Assembly (NCBI RefSeq): GCF_036670015.1
Contig: NZ_CP137636.1
Coordinates: forward strand, 908,501-972,500
DNA from: Niallia sp. XMNu-256
GTDB lineage: Bacteria > Bacillota > Bacilli > Bacillales > Cytobacillaceae
Length of the DNA stretch: 64,000 nt
Reading direction: 5' to 3'
A program made the translations under genes and the position numbers. Under the pieces are notes generated by a model. That model saw only the letters and a list, made by a program, of their open reading frames with translations, made no database searches and had not been told where the DNA came from. Each line of letters begins with the position of its first letter. Within the stretch, counting starts at the first letter, position 1. Shown one piece after another: positions 28,499 to 37,999 of the stretch.

Positions 28499-29614
28499 AT
28501 GAGTGCAGAAACAGGATTAAAGCGTACGCCGCTTTTTGAAACCTATAAGAAACATGGAGCAAAAGTGATTGATTTTGGTGGATGGGAACTACCAGTTCAG
28601 TTCTCTAGCATTTTAGAAGAACATGAGGCTGTTCGTAATGCAGCTGGTCTTTTTGATGTTTCCCATATGGGAGAGTTTATAATTGAAGGAAAAGACGCTG
28701 AAAGCTTCATTAATAGTATTGGTACAAATGACATAACAACGATAAACATCAACCAAGCACAATACACAGTTCTGTGCACCCCTGAAGGCGGTACAATTGA
28801 TGATTTAATCGTTTATAAATTAGCTGATGAAAAGTACCTGCTTGTACCTAATGCAGCTAATATTGATAAAGATTACGAGTGGATCAATCAACACCTTAAA
28901 GGTGACGTATCGTTTCAAAATATTTCAAGTGAAGTGGGACAGCTTGCCCTTCAAGGTCCAAAAGCGGAAAGTATCTTGCAAAAGTTAACAGACATTGATC
29001 TTACACAAATTGCATTCTACCAATTTGCTCAAAATATAACTGTTGCTGGAATTACTGATATACTAGTATCCCGTACTGGTTACACAGGTGAAGATGGTTT
29101 CGAACTATATCTAGCAGCTGATAAAGTTGCTGAACTATGGGATAAGCTTTTAGAAGCTGGTAATGAAGATGGATTAAAACCATGTGGACTAGGAGCTCGT
29201 GATACACTTCGTCTTGAAGCAAAACTTGCTCTATACGGTCAAGAACTTTCAAAAGACATTACTCCACTTGAAGCTGGAATTGGTTTTGCTGTTAAAGTAA
29301 ACAAGGAAAGCGATTTTATTGGAAAAGAAGCTCTTGCAAAACAAAAAGAAGAAGGCGTGAAACGTCGTATTGCTGGAATTGAAATAACAGGAAGAGGAAT
29401 ACCTCGTAATGGTTATAAAGTATTCTCAGCTTCAGGAGATGAGGAAATCGGTGTTATTACATCTGGTACTCAATCACCAACATTAAAGAAAAGCATTGGA
29501 CTTGCTTTATTATCGGTTGACCATGCCAAAGTGGGAACTGAAATCAAAGTCGAAGTTCGTAATAAATTAGTAGACGCTGTTGTCGTAAAAACACCATTCT
29601 ATAAAAGAGGTTAA
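28499..29614 (+). CDS. gcvT: Glycine cleavage system T protein (aminomethyltransferase)
   Basis: A 371-residue aminomethyltransferase. It takes the aminomethyl group from lipoylated GcvH, releases ammonia and forms 5,10-methylene-THF. Recognisable parts are [27 protein letters not shown] at the start (described in part), [23 protein letters not shown] (the folate-binding YTGE...E motif) and [12 protein letters not shown], with the C-terminal barrel beginning [10 protein letters not shown] preceded by GTGGAGG. Second gene of the riboswitch-led cluster, 121 nt after glyA. Confidence 0.96.
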   Translation: MSAETGLKRTPLFETYKKHGAKVIDFGGWELPVQFSSILEEHEAVRNAAGLFDVSHMGEFIIEGKDAESFINSIGTNDITTININQAQYTVLCTPEGGTIDDLIVYKLADEKYLLVPNAANIDKDYEWINQHLKGDVSFQNISSEVGQLALQGPKAESILQKLTDIDLTQIAFYQFAQNITVAGITDILVSRTGYTGEDGFELYLAADKVAELWDKLLEAGNEDGLKPCGLGARDTLRLEAKLALYGQELSKDITPLEAGIGFAVKVNKESDFIGKEALAKQKEEGVKRRIAGIEITGRGIPRNGYKVFSASGDEEIGVITSGTQSPTLKKSIGLALLSVDHAKVGTEIKVEVRNKLVDAVVVKTPFYKRG

Positions 29615-29619
29615 TTTTT

Positions 29620-29663
29620 GTAAGGAGCATGTCTGATAAACAAAGTACATAGTGCTCCTTTAC
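29620..29663 (+). repeat. Hairpin between gcvT and gcvH
   Basis: GTAAGGAGCA (29620-29629) pairs with TGCTCCTTTAC (29653-29663), one bulged base, with a 23-nt loop. No T-run follows. Like the glyA-gcvT hairpin it may tune relative expression within the operon. Confidence 0.55.
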
Positions 29664-29708
29664 AAATTTAAAATTATAAATTACTAACTAGTGAAAGGAA
29701 GATATTTA

Positions 29709-30092
29709 ATGTCAAATTTACTATATAGCAAGGATCATGAGTGGGTACAACAATTAGAAGGAAATCGCGTAAGAATCGGAATCTCTGATTATGCACAAAA
29801 TTCATTAGGGGATATCGTGTTCGTTGAAAACCCAGAAGAAGGCGACGATGTAACAGCAAATGAAGCAATGGGTTCTATTGAGTCAGTAAAAGCTGTTTCT
29901 GATTTAGTTTCACCTGTTTCAGGTTCTGTTGTTCTTGTTAATGAGGAATTAGAAGATGCTCCACAAACAGTTAACGAACAACCTCTTGAAGCTGGTTGGT
30001 TAGTCGAAGTTGAATTGTCAAATACAGAAGAATTGAAATCACTAATGAGTGAGGAAGAATACTTAGCGTTCGTTAACGAAGGAGAAGAATAA
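29709..30092 (+). CDS. gcvH: Glycine cleavage system H protein
   Basis: A 127-residue lipoyl carrier protein. The lipoylated lysine is K61 in [11 protein letters not shown]; the fold begins SKDHEWV and has [16 protein letters not shown]. It shuttles the aminomethyl group between GcvP, GcvT and Lpd, and in Bacillales it is also the first acceptor of octanoate for lipoate assembly. Start ATG 29709 follows GTGAAAGGAAG; a GTG at 29691 is in frame but less likely. In B. subtilis gcvH is unlinked (yusH), so its place here within the cluster is a more complete arrangement. Confidence 0.95.
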   Translation: MSNLLYSKDHEWVQQLEGNRVRIGISDYAQNSLGDIVFVENPEEGDDVTANEAMGSIESVKAVSDLVSPVSGSVVLVNEELEDAPQTVNEQPLEAGWLVEVELSNTEELKSLMSEEEYLAFVNEGEE

Positions 30093-30093
30093 G

Positions 30094-31446
30094 ATGACCA
30101 ATACTTTTAGATACCTTCCTGATACAGAACAAGATAAAAAGGAAATGCTCGAATTCTTAGGTATGTCTTCTATTGAAGAGTTGTTTGAAGACATCCCATC
30201 CGAGCTTCGCTTAAAAGGTGAATTAAACATTCCTGAAGCAGATCCAGAACCTATTTTAATGAAGAAAATGAATAGACTGGCTGCACGTAATGTGAATGCA
30301 GATCAATATCCGATGTTTTTGGGAGCAGGTACGTACGATCACTACATCCCAAGTGTAGTCGATCATATGATTTCACGTTCTGAATTTTATACAGCCTATA
30401 CACCATACCAGCCAGAAATCAGCCAAGGGGAATTACAAGCAATGTTTGAATTCCAAACTATGGTTGCTGAATTAACTGGAATGGATTTAGCGAACTCATC
30501 TATGTATGACGGTTTCACATCTCTAGCAGAAGCTGCTTCTCTAGCGGTTGCGTCAGCAAGACGTTCTAAAGTATTGATCTCAAAGGCAGTTCATCCGCAA
30601 TCACGCTCGATTTTAAAAACGGTTGCTAAAGGACAAAACTACGGAGTAGAAGAAGTAAGTCTTTCTGCAGATGTAACGGATTTAGATCAATTAAAATCAC
30701 AAATCGACAAAGATACAGCAGCTGTCCTTGTTCAATATCCAAACTTCTTTGGTTCTATTGAAGATTTAGCTGAAATTAAGAAAATTGCTGATGAAAATGG
30801 TGCTCTTTTAATTGTTAGTTCAAACCCGCTAGCATTAGGACTTTTACAATCTCCAGGGAAATTAGGTGCTGACATTGTGGTCGGTGATATGCAACCACTT
30901 GGCATCCCTATGAACTTTGGAGGCCCACATTGCGGATATTTCGCAGTAAAGAAAAAATACATGCGTAAAATCCCTGGACGTATCGTTGGTCAAACTCATG
31001 ATGATAATGGCAAACGTGGATTTGTATTAACACTACAAGCACGTGAACAGCACATCCGTCGTGATAAAGCTACATCTAATATTTGTTCAAACCAAGCATT
31101 GAATGCCCTTGCTTCTTCTATTGCTATGTCAGCTCTTGGAAAGAATGGAATTCGTGAAATGGCACAGCAAAACATTGAGAAGGCAGACTATATGGCGAAA
31201 ACTCTTCAAAACAAAGGCTTTACTGTTTTGAACCAATCACCATTCTTCAATGAGTTTGTTGTAGAACTTCCACGTCCTGTTAAGGAAGTTAATGAAAAGC
31301 TTCTTGCAAAAGGATTCATTGGTGGTTTTGACTTAGGTAATGACTATGGTCAAGAGAAACAAATGCTACTTGCAGTAACTGAACAACGTACAAAAGAAGA
31401 AATTGACCAATTTGTAGAAGCATTGGAGGCGGTTGTAAATGCTTGA
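30094..31446 (+). CDS. gcvPA: Glycine dehydrogenase (decarboxylating) subunit 1
   Basis: A 450-residue subunit of the two-part P protein. It has [14 protein letters not shown] at the N-terminus, [14 protein letters not shown] and MEMSMYDG-like [15 protein letters not shown], and [21 protein letters not shown]. It pairs with subunit 2 to decarboxylate glycine and load the aminomethyl group onto GcvH lipoate; this subunit supports the active site but lacks the PLP lysine. It starts one base after the gcvH stop codon and overlaps gcvPB by 8 nt, so all three are coupled. Confidence 0.96.
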   Translation: MTNTFRYLPDTEQDKKEMLEFLGMSSIEELFEDIPSELRLKGELNIPEADPEPILMKKMNRLAARNVNADQYPMFLGAGTYDHYIPSVVDHMISRSEFYTAYTPYQPEISQGELQAMFEFQTMVAELTGMDLANSSMYDGFTSLAEAASLAVASARRSKVLISKAVHPQSRSILKTVAKGQNYGVEEVSLSADVTDLDQLKSQIDKDTAAVLVQYPNFFGSIEDLAEIKKIADENGALLIVSSNPLALGLLQSPGKLGADIVVGDMQPLGIPMNFGGPHCGYFAVKKKYMRKIPGRIVGQTHDDNGKRGFVLTLQAREQHIRRDKATSNICSNQALNALASSIAMSALGKNGIREMAQQNIEKADYMAKTLQNKGFTVLNQSPFFNEFVVELPRPVKEVNEKLLAKGFIGGFDLGNDYGQEKQMLLAVTEQRTKEEIDQFVEALEAVVNA

Positions 31447-32932
31447 GTATAACGATCTAATTTTTGAAATCAGTCGATCAGGTCGCGTTGGATACAGCCT
31501 TCCGAAAAGTGATGTTGACAGTGTAAACTTAGAAGATAAGTTCCCTAAACACTTGATTCGTGATGAAGAAGCTGAACTTCCGGAAGTAGCTGAGCTAGAC
31601 CTTGTTCGTCACTATACAGCACTTTCTAATAAAAACCATGGAATCGATAACGGTTTTTACCCACTCGGTTCTTGTACGATGAAATACAATCCTAAAATTA
31701 ATGAAGATGTGGCTCGTTTAGCTGGTTTTAGCCGCATTCACCCAGATCAGCCAACTGAAACGGTTCAAGGTGCACTTGAGCTTATGTACAACTTACAAGA
31801 AGAGCTAGCTGTGATTACAGGTATGGATGCAGTAACTCTACAACCTTCTGCAGGTGCACAAGGGGAATGGACTGGCTTAATGATGGTTAGAGCCTATCAT
31901 GAGCAAAAAGGTGAAAACCGTACAAAAGTACTAGTTCCGGACTCTGCACACGGTACGAACCCAGCAAGTGCGACTGTAGCAGGCTATGAAACCGTTACGA
32001 TTCCATCTAATGAAAATGGATTAGTTGACTTAGACGAGTTGAAGAAACATGTAAACAGTGATGTAGCTGCTTTAATGTTGACAAATCCTAATACACTTGG
32101 ATTGTTTGAAAAAGAAATTAAAGAAATCGCTGAAGTAGTTCATGAAGCAGGCGGATTACTTTACTATGATGGAGCAAACTCCAATGCGATTTTAGGGAAA
32201 ACAACACCAGGTGACATGGGCTTTGATGTTGTGCATTTAAACCTTCATAAAACATTCACAGGCCCACACGGCGGTGGTGGTCCAGGTTCAGGTCCAGTAG
32301 GAGTTAAGAAGGTTTTACTTCCTTACTTACCAATACCACGTGTTGAAAAAGATGGCGATAAATTTGTACTAAATTCAGATTATCCATTATCGATTGGCCG
32401 AGTAAAAGGGTATTTTGGAAACTTTGGAATTAATGTTCGTGCTTATACTTATATTCGCACATTAGGAAATGTTGGTTTACGTGAAGTTTCTGAAGGTGCG
32501 GTTCTTCATGCGAACTACTTACGTAAGCGACTTGAGCCATACTTTGATTCACCATATCAAGGACAACTTTGTAAACACGAATTTGTCTTGTCTGGTTCAA
32601 GACAAAAGAAACTTGGCGTTCGTACGCTTGATATGGCAAAACGTCTGCTTGACTTTGGTTACCATCCACCAACAATCTACTTCCCATTAAACGTGGAAGA
32701 GTGTTTAATGATTGAGCCGACTGAAACCGAGTCAAAAGAAACAATGGATGCTTTTGCGGATGCAATGATTCAAATTGCAAAAGAAGTTGAAGAAAATCCA
32801 GAAGTTGTTCTAGAAGCCCCACATACAACGGTAATTGGCCGTTTAGATGAAGTGTTGGCTGCAAGAAATCCTGTATTACGCTATACAAAAGAAAAAGCTG
32901 CGGATAAGGCAAGAGAGACCGTTAAGGCTTAA
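31439..32932 (+). CDS. gcvPB: Glycine dehydrogenase (decarboxylating) subunit 2
   Basis: A 497-residue PLP subunit of the P protein. The PLP-binding lysine lies in [16 protein letters not shown]; other signatures are [13 protein letters not shown] and [13 protein letters not shown]. It is about ten residues longer than I recall for B. subtilis because of an alanine- and lysine-rich tail ending [11 protein letters not shown]-like. The start ATG overlaps the end of gcvPA by 8 nt. A 12-bp hairpin (32943-32981) follows the stop. Confidence 0.96.
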   Translation: MLEYNDLIFEISRSGRVGYSLPKSDVDSVNLEDKFPKHLIRDEEAELPEVAELDLVRHYTALSNKNHGIDNGFYPLGSCTMKYNPKINEDVARLAGFSRIHPDQPTETVQGALELMYNLQEELAVITGMDAVTLQPSAGAQGEWTGLMMVRAYHEQKGENRTKVLVPDSAHGTNPASATVAGYETVTIPSNENGLVDLDELKKHVNSDVAALMLTNPNTLGLFEKEIKEIAEVVHEAGGLLYYDGANSNAILGKTTPGDMGFDVVHLNLHKTFTGPHGGGGPGSGPVGVKKVLLPYLPIPRVEKDGDKFVLNSDYPLSIGRVKGYFGNFGINVRAYTYIRTLGNVGLREVSEGAVLHANYLRKRLEPYFDSPYQGQLCKHEFVLSGSRQKKLGVRTLDMAKRLLDFGYHPPTIYFPLNVEECLMIEPTETESKETMDAFADAMIQIAKEVEENPEVVLEAPHTTVIGRLDEVLAARNPVLRYTKEKAADKARETVKA

Positions 32933-32942
32933 ATAACATAGC

Positions 32943-32990
32943 CACCAAGAATGAAGGGTGTATGCTCATTCATTCTTGGTGTTATATTTA
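32943..32990 (+). terminator. Hairpin after gcvPB, possible partial terminator
   Basis: CACCAAGAATGA (32943-32954) and TCATTCTTGGTG (32970-32981) form a perfect 12-bp stem, followed by TTATATTTAAAT, a weak U-tract. Partial termination would lower lipA expression relative to gcvPB. Confidence 0.55.
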
Positions 32991-33039
32991 AATAATGTCT
33001 ACTAACTAGGCAAATTCTGGTATAGGAGAGTATGACAAC

Positions 33040-33918
33040 ATGACCCAGGTGAAAGAACGCAAACCGGAATGGCTTAAAATAAAGTTAAATACGAACGAAG
33101 ATTATAAAGGCATAAAAAAGATGATGCGGGAAGAAAGGCTTCATACCGTTTGTGAGGAAGCTAAATGTCCTAATATTCATGAATGCTGGGCAGAACGAAA
33201 AACAGCTACTTTCATGATTTTAGGAGGCATGTGTACCCGAGCCTGCCGTTTTTGTGCGGTCCAAACCGGTCTACCAACAGAATTAGATTGGGAAGAGCCA
33301 GAGCGCGTAGCAGAATCAGTTGAAAAAATGGGCTTAAAGCATGTTGTAATTACAGCTGTGGCTCGCGATGATTTAAAAGACGGAGGAGCAGCTGTATTTG
33401 CAGAGACTGTAAGAGCAGTAAGGCGTCGCAATCCATTTTGTAGCATTGAAGTCCTACCCTCTGATATGGGCGGGGTTTATGACAACTTAAAAACATTAAT
33501 GGATGCAAATCCGAATATTTTAAATCATAATATAGAAACAGTCAAACGTTTATCTCCGTCTGTTCGAGCACGGGCGACTTATGAACGTTCACTTGAATTT
33601 TTAAGACGTGCAAAAGAAATCAATCCAAATACTCCAACGAAATCGAGTATTATGGTTGGTCTTGGAGAAACTAAAGAAGAACTAATTGAAGCTATGGATG
33701 ACCTTCGAGCTAACAATGTGAATATTCTCACACTTGGTCAGTACTTACAGCCTTCGAAAAAGCATTTGCCAGTTCAAAAATATTGGAGTCCAGATGAATT
33801 CAATGAATTAAAGGAAATTGCAATGTCTAAAGGATTTAGTCACTGTGAATCAGGTCCACTTGTACGCTCGTCTTATCATGCAGACGAACAAGTCTCAGCG
33901 GCAAAAGCAAATATGTAG
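33040..33918 (+). CDS. lipA: Lipoyl synthase LipA
   Basis: A 292-residue radical-SAM enzyme that inserts two sulfurs into octanoyl groups on GcvH or E2 proteins. Both clusters are visible: the auxiliary-cluster motif [12 protein letters not shown] (CX4CX5C) and the radical-SAM motif CTRACRFC (CX3CX2C), plus the C-terminal RSSY with the serine ligand. The ATG follows TAGGAGAG. Its place between gcvPB and lpd ties cofactor synthesis directly to the glycine cleavage genes; in B. subtilis lipA is unlinked. Highly confident. Confidence 0.97.
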   Translation: MTQVKERKPEWLKIKLNTNEDYKGIKKMMREERLHTVCEEAKCPNIHECWAERKTATFMILGGMCTRACRFCAVQTGLPTELDWEEPERVAESVEKMGLKHVVITAVARDDLKDGGAAVFAETVRAVRRRNPFCSIEVLPSDMGGVYDNLKTLMDANPNILNHNIETVKRLSPSVRARATYERSLEFLRRAKEINPNTPTKSSIMVGLGETKEELIEAMDDLRANNVNILTLGQYLQPSKKHLPVQKYWSPDEFNELKEIAMSKGFSHCESGPLVRSSYHADEQVSAAKANM

Positions 33919-33941
33919 TACAAACGAAAGGGGAGAGTTCA

Positions 33942-34247
33942 GTGATTATTACATTAACAGAGGCAGCGTTGAATAAGCTGAAGGAAATGGTATTAACGGA
34001 AGAACATTCTCCGAGAATTGATGCCAATGTAGCAGGTGGATGTGGTGTGTCTGTTGCATTTAAACTCATTTTTGATGAACCACGTGTAGGTGATACCATC
34101 ATTGAATATGAGGATATTAAAATTGCAATCGATCGGTTTTCAAAACGTTATTTAGACGAAGAAACGCAAATTGATTATAACGATGAACAAGGCTTTCTTG
34201 TAGGAGAAAGTTTTGCTTCAAGTGCATGTTCGATTGAAATCAACTAG
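33942..34247 (+). CDS. HesB/IscA-like iron-sulfur protein
   Basis: A 101-residue single-domain protein resembling the HesB/IscA (YqkB-like) family: ITLTEAALNKLKEM at the N-terminus, one central cysteine in VAGGCGVSVAF and another near the end in SSACSIEIN. It has fewer cysteines than canonical A-type carriers (usually three). GTG start behind AAAGGGGAGAG, 23 nt after lipA. Placement directly after lipA suggests it may help build or repair LipA iron-sulfur clusters, since the auxiliary cluster is consumed each turnover. That role is inference from context. Confidence 0.75.
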   Translation: MIITLTEAALNKLKEMVLTEEHSPRIDANVAGGCGVSVAFKLIFDEPRVGDTIIEYEDIKIAIDRFSKRYLDEETQIDYNDEQGFLVGESFASSACSIEIN

Positions 34248-34291
34248 AGAATAAACGATACTTTACGCATTAAAAATTTTATAAAAAATAT

Positions 34292-34342
34292 AGACAGTAG
34301 AGAAAAATAAACTAGTTTATTAATAATTTTCCTGTCTTTTTA
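34292..34342 (+). terminator. Possible terminator before lpd
   Basis: AGACAG (34292-34297) with CTGTCT (34332-34337) enclose an inner palindrome TAAACTAGTTTA, then TTTTTATAAG. It may end the lipA transcript in part, leaving lpd with its own promoter in the 139-nt gap. Confidence 0.45.
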
Positions 34343-34386
34343 TAAGTATTGTATCGGTTTAGCATATATAAAGGGAGAGAGATTAA

Positions 34387-35781
34387 ATGGTACAAGAGTA
34401 TGATGTAGTATTTATTGGTGGAGGTCCTGGCGGATATGTTGCAGCTATTCGTGCCTCTCAATTAGGATTAAAAACAGCAGTTGTTGAAAAGGCGAAATTA
34501 GGTGGAACTTGTCTTCATGCTGGTTGTATTCCTAGTAAAGCATTGCTAAGAAGTGCAGAAATTTATACAAATACTAAAAAAGCAGAAGAATTCGGAGTCA
34601 TTGCTCCTGAAGTTAGTCTTGATTTTACAAAAGTACAAGCTCGTAAAGAAGAGACACAGAATCGATTATTTAACGGAATCGGACATTTAATGAAAAAAGG
34701 CAACATCGATGTTTATGATGGATTCGGAAGCTTAAAAGCTAATTCTGTGTCTGTAAAATTAAATAATGATGAAGAAGTTCTATTAAACACAAAAAATGTG
34801 ATTATTGCGACTGGCTCTCGTCCGAGAACGTTACCAGGTCTTGAAATAGATGGACAATATGTTATGACTTCTGATGAAGCATTACAAATGGAGTCATTGC
34901 CAGAGTCTATCATTATTGTTGGTGGCGGAGTTATCGGTATTGAATGGGCATCTCTGCTTAACGATTTCGGTACAAAAGTAACGGTTATTGAATTTGCAGA
35001 CCGAATTCTTCCAACTGAAGATAAAGATGTTTCAAAAGAAGTTCAACGTTTATTGAAGAAAAAAGGAATAAAAATCGTAACAAATGCAAAAGTTCTGCCT
35101 GAAACATTAGAAAAAGGTGATGGTGTTTCCGTTAAGGCTGAGCAAAAAGGAAAAGAGGTTTCTTACTCTGCTGATAAAGTATTAGTTTCTGTAGGAAGAC
35201 AGCCGCTTGTTGAAGGAATTGGTATTGAAGATACTGCAATTGAATTAAATCGTGGTTTCATCCAAACAAATGAGTTCTATCAAACAAATGAGCCTAATAT
35301 CTATGCGATTGGTGACGTTATTGGCGGATTACAACTTGCACACGTTGCTTCTCATGAAGGAATTATCGCTGTTGAACATATTGCAGGTAAAAATCCTTCA
35401 CCACTTGATCCTGCTCTTGTTTCTAAATGTGTATATTCTAGCCCGGAAGTAGCTAGTGTAGGCTTAACAGAAGATCAAGCAAAAGAAAAAGGCTACGCTG
35501 TAAAAACTGGTAAATTCCCATTCCGTGCGATTGGTAAAGCACTTGTACTAGGGGATTCAGACGGCTTTGTCAAATTTGTAGTTGAAGAAGGAACAAATAA
35601 ACTGTTAGGTGCACATATGGTTGGACCACATGTAACAGATATGATTACTGAAGCTGCTCTTGCTCAAGTATTAAATGCAACATCTATGGATATTGCAAAT
35701 ACAATTCATCCACACCCTGCTCTATCTGAAGCAATTGGAGAGGCTGCACTTGCAGTAGAGGGTATCGAGCTTCACGCATAA
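34387..35781 (+). CDS. lpdA: Dihydrolipoyl dehydrogenase (L protein)
   Basis: A 464-residue FAD-dependent disulfide oxidoreductase that reoxidises dihydrolipoamide with NAD. It has the FAD motif GGGPGGYVAA, the redox disulfide GGTCLHAGCIPSKALL (CX4C), the NAD-binding GGGVIGIEWAS, IGDVIGGLQLAHVASHEG and the catalytic HPHPALSEAIGEA. Bacillus usually has several copies for pyruvate, branched-chain and acetoin complexes; this one, placed within the Gcv cluster, is likely the L protein dedicated to glycine cleavage. Long leader and a strong terminator behind. Confidence 0.94.
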   Translation: MVQEYDVVFIGGGPGGYVAAIRASQLGLKTAVVEKAKLGGTCLHAGCIPSKALLRSAEIYTNTKKAEEFGVIAPEVSLDFTKVQARKEETQNRLFNGIGHLMKKGNIDVYDGFGSLKANSVSVKLNNDEEVLLNTKNVIIATGSRPRTLPGLEIDGQYVMTSDEALQMESLPESIIIVGGGVIGIEWASLLNDFGTKVTVIEFADRILPTEDKDVSKEVQRLLKKKGIKIVTNAKVLPETLEKGDGVSVKAEQKGKEVSYSADKVLVSVGRQPLVEGIGIEDTAIELNRGFIQTNEFYQTNEPNIYAIGDVIGGLQLAHVASHEGIIAVEHIAGKNPSPLDPALVSKCVYSSPEVASVGLTEDQAKEKGYAVKTGKFPFRAIGKALVLGDSDGFVKFVVEEGTNKLLGAHMVGPHVTDMITEAALAQVLNATSMDIANTIHPHPALSEAIGEAALAVEGIELHA

Positions 35782-35881
35782 TCGTAAGTTTTTTATACAA
35801 ATATATAGAAACAATTATGATTAATATAGGGAGTCTGTTCTTTTATTCAGGAGTTTGTCTACTATCTAACTCCAAAGTAAA

Positions 35882-35906
35882 AATAGGATAGACTCCTATT
35901 TTTTGT
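35882..35906 (+). terminator. Terminator after lpd
   Basis: AATAGGA (35882-35888) and TCCTATT (35894-35900), loop TAGAC, then TTTT. Upstream segments ATAGGGAGTCT (35825-35835) and AGGAGT (35849-35854) can also pair with the same TCCT arm, so alternative folds exist. Confidence 0.75.
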
Positions 35907-36018
35907 ACATTTATTAACTTAAGGATGGTCGTTATAGACTTTAATAGAAATAAGTGTAAACGGGTGTTAATTTAGGGTAAAACACGTTAATAGGATAAAT
36001 TAAATTTGAGGTGATAAA

Positions 36019-36576
36019 ATGGATAAAGCACAACTCCGAAATGATATGATTGCTTCATTAAAGGCATTATCTTCACAGGAAAAAATAGAAATAGAGAAGC
36101 GGTTAACAGATCATTTATTAAATTCTAGTATATGGGCTGAGGCTAATACTATTGGAGTAACAATGTCCCAAGGGTTTGAGTGGGACACTAGGAAAATCAT
36201 TGAAACTGGCTGGGAACAGGGAAAAACGATTGCCGCACCTAAATGTTACCCATCAGATAAAAGTATGATTTTTTACCAAATTAATCATTATGATCAATTA
36301 GAAAAGGTTTACTATGACCTTTTAGAACCTAAACCAGAGGAAACGGTTGAAATTCCAAAGACACATCTAGATTTAATCATTGTTCCTGGCGTACTATATG
36401 AACAGAAGGGATACAGAATAGGTTTTGGGGGAGGGTATTATGATCGGTTTTTAGCAGACTTTCCAAATAAGACTGTCTCTTTAGTATCTACACTACAATT
36501 AAAAGAGTCACTACCTACAGATCCATATGATATTCCGGTTCAACATATTATTACTGAAAATGGACATTATAAATGA
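36019..36576 (+). CDS. 5-formyltetrahydrofolate cyclo-ligase
   Basis: A 185-residue enzyme of the YqgN/FthC (MTHFS) family converting 5-formyl-THF plus ATP to 5,10-methenyl-THF. The signature PGVLYEQKGYRIGFGGGYYDR is present in part as GYRIGFGGGYYDR, with the N-terminal KAQLRNDM and the substrate loop YQINHYDQL. 5-Formyl-THF arises from a GlyA side reaction when glycine is abundant and inhibits folate enzymes including GlyA, so the gene fits the glycine cluster well. The ATG follows GAGGTGATAA. The lpd terminator precedes it, so it may have its own promoter. In B. subtilis the homologue is elsewhere. Confidence 0.93.
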   Translation: MDKAQLRNDMIASLKALSSQEKIEIEKRLTDHLLNSSIWAEANTIGVTMSQGFEWDTRKIIETGWEQGKTIAAPKCYPSDKSMIFYQINHYDQLEKVYYDLLEPKPEETVEIPKTHLDLIIVPGVLYEQKGYRIGFGGGYYDRFLADFPNKTVSLVSTLQLKESLPTDPYDIPVQHIITENGHYK

Positions 36577-36600
36577 TAAGTGAGAACAATATAATGCACT

Positions 36601-36640
36601 AAAAATGATAACCTCCATTAGGAGATTATCATTTTTTTTA
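36601..36640. terminator. Terminator between FCL and the convergent MFS gene
   Basis: AAAAATGATAACCTCC pairs with GGAGATTATCATTTTTT around ATTA, with one internal mismatch; T-run on the plus strand and A-run (T on minus) upstream, so it may serve both genes. Confidence 0.8.
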
Positions 36641-36649
36641 GGATATTTA

Positions 36650-37891
36650 TTAACTATCTTTTGTCTTAATTGTTAGAACTATTAACCCCGCGAGAACCAT
36701 TACTACTGACAAACTAATAAACACAATTGAGAAAGATCCACCAAATAGAGTAATCAGAGCTCCAAATGTCACTGGAGCAATAAAGCCTCCAAGTGTAGAA
36801 CCCGTATTGATGACCCCAATAGATGATCCAATTACTTTTTCAGGCAAAATCTTATGTGGCCAAGAAAACACTCCAACAAAGAAAATCGTTATACAAAATG
36901 TAAGCAAATATAATAATGCAATTGAGAGTGCCAATGAATTGGTAACCACCAACCCAGCAAATGCTAATGATGAAACGATTGCACTGCTTAAAAATAAAGC
37001 TTTCTCTTTATCAGCAAAAAATCTTGTTAATAGTATTCCTGCTAATAATGAAGCGATTGTTCCTCCAACTGCATTTATTGCTAGGATCGTTCCTACTGTA
37101 CTAATTGATAATGTGAATTTTTCTTTTAAGAAAGAAGGAAGCCACGACATATTTCCGTAAAAAGCCATATTGACCAATATCATAACAACAGATAAGGTTA
37201 GTACATTTCGATTGAAAATGACTGATTTAAAACTTGTCTGTTTGGATGTCATTTTCTTTTTTTCTATGGTTGTATCACTTGGAACAAAGAAAATGACCAG
37301 TAATAATGAAATGAGAAATAATGTGCCTACTACATAGTAAGCGTAGTTCCAGCTCCAATCAATTAATCTTGCTCCAATTAGAAAAGCTAAGAATCCTCCA
37401 ATACCACTTGTAGATAATATTAGGGACTGGATAAATGTTCTTCTGTATTTTGAAAAATTTTCGGCAATACTTTTTGAAGTACTAGGTGGATAACCAGCGT
37501 GACCAACACCTGCGAAGAAACGAATTAAGATAAATAAAATTAGGCTTCCGGCAAAACCAAATGCAAATGTAAACACAGAAATTAGGGATAGAGATAGAAT
37601 TAATACCTTTTTATAACCAATTTTATCTGCTAGCCATCCTCCTGGAATTTGCATTAAGGAATAACCTAAGAAAAATATACTCATGATTAAACCTGTCTGA
37701 CTGGTTGTGAAATTATATTGCTCTGCAATAGGGATAATTGCAGTTGAAATCATATTTTTGTCCATGTATAGCAACGAATAACCAAACATTAAAGCTGTAA
37801 CTAGCCAAATTTCACTTCTATTATTAACCTCTTGTTCAGCGTTCTTCCCTACCATTTGTTGATCGTGTAATTCTCTTTTAGAAATTGCCAT
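36650..37891 (-). CDS. MFS transporter (anion:cation symporter-like)
   Basis: A 413-residue permease with 12 predicted membrane helices. The MFS signature GGWLADKIGYKK follows TM2, and RFFAGVGHAGYPPSTSKSIAENF in TM4-5 (cited in part) resembles the ACS family that carries organic anions such as sugar acids and aromatic acids. An N-terminal hydrophilic stretch of about 27 residues precedes TM1. It lies 108 nt downstream of an M20 amidohydrolase on the same strand with no clear terminator between, so it is probably in the same transcript. It may import the amidohydrolase substrate or handle its product; substrate unknown. Confidence 0.85.
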   Translation of the reverse strand: MAISKRELHDQQMVGKNAEQEVNNRSEIWLVTALMFGYSLLYMDKNMISTAIIPIAEQYNFTTSQTGLIMSIFFLGYSLMQIPGGWLADKIGYKKVLILSLSLISVFTFAFGFAGSLILFILIRFFAGVGHAGYPPSTSKSIAENFSKYRRTFIQSLILSTSGIGGFLAFLIGARLIDWSWNYAYYVVGTLFLISLLLVIFFVPSDTTIEKKKMTSKQTSFKSVIFNRNVLTLSVVMILVNMAFYGNMSWLPSFLKEKFTLSISTVGTILAINAVGGTIASLLAGILLTRFFADKEKALFLSSAIVSSLAFAGLVVTNSLALSIALLYLLTFCITIFFVGVFSWPHKILPEKVIGSSIGVINTGSTLGGFIAPVTFGALITLFGGSFSIVFISLSVVMVLAGLIVLTIKTKDS

Positions 37892-37999
37892 TAATTTTCC
37901 CCTTAATAAGTATTCAATAGTATTATTAAATCATATGTGCAGTATAACCCTCGCTTTAAGGTTCTTTGAGTAAAAAACAAGAGAGGGTCCTTTTGTTAC

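Noticed and set aside
32430-32912. A 160-codon minus-strand frame inside gcvPB
   Set aside because: It is fully overlapped by the conserved gcvPB coding sequence and lacks recognisable motifs or a start signal.
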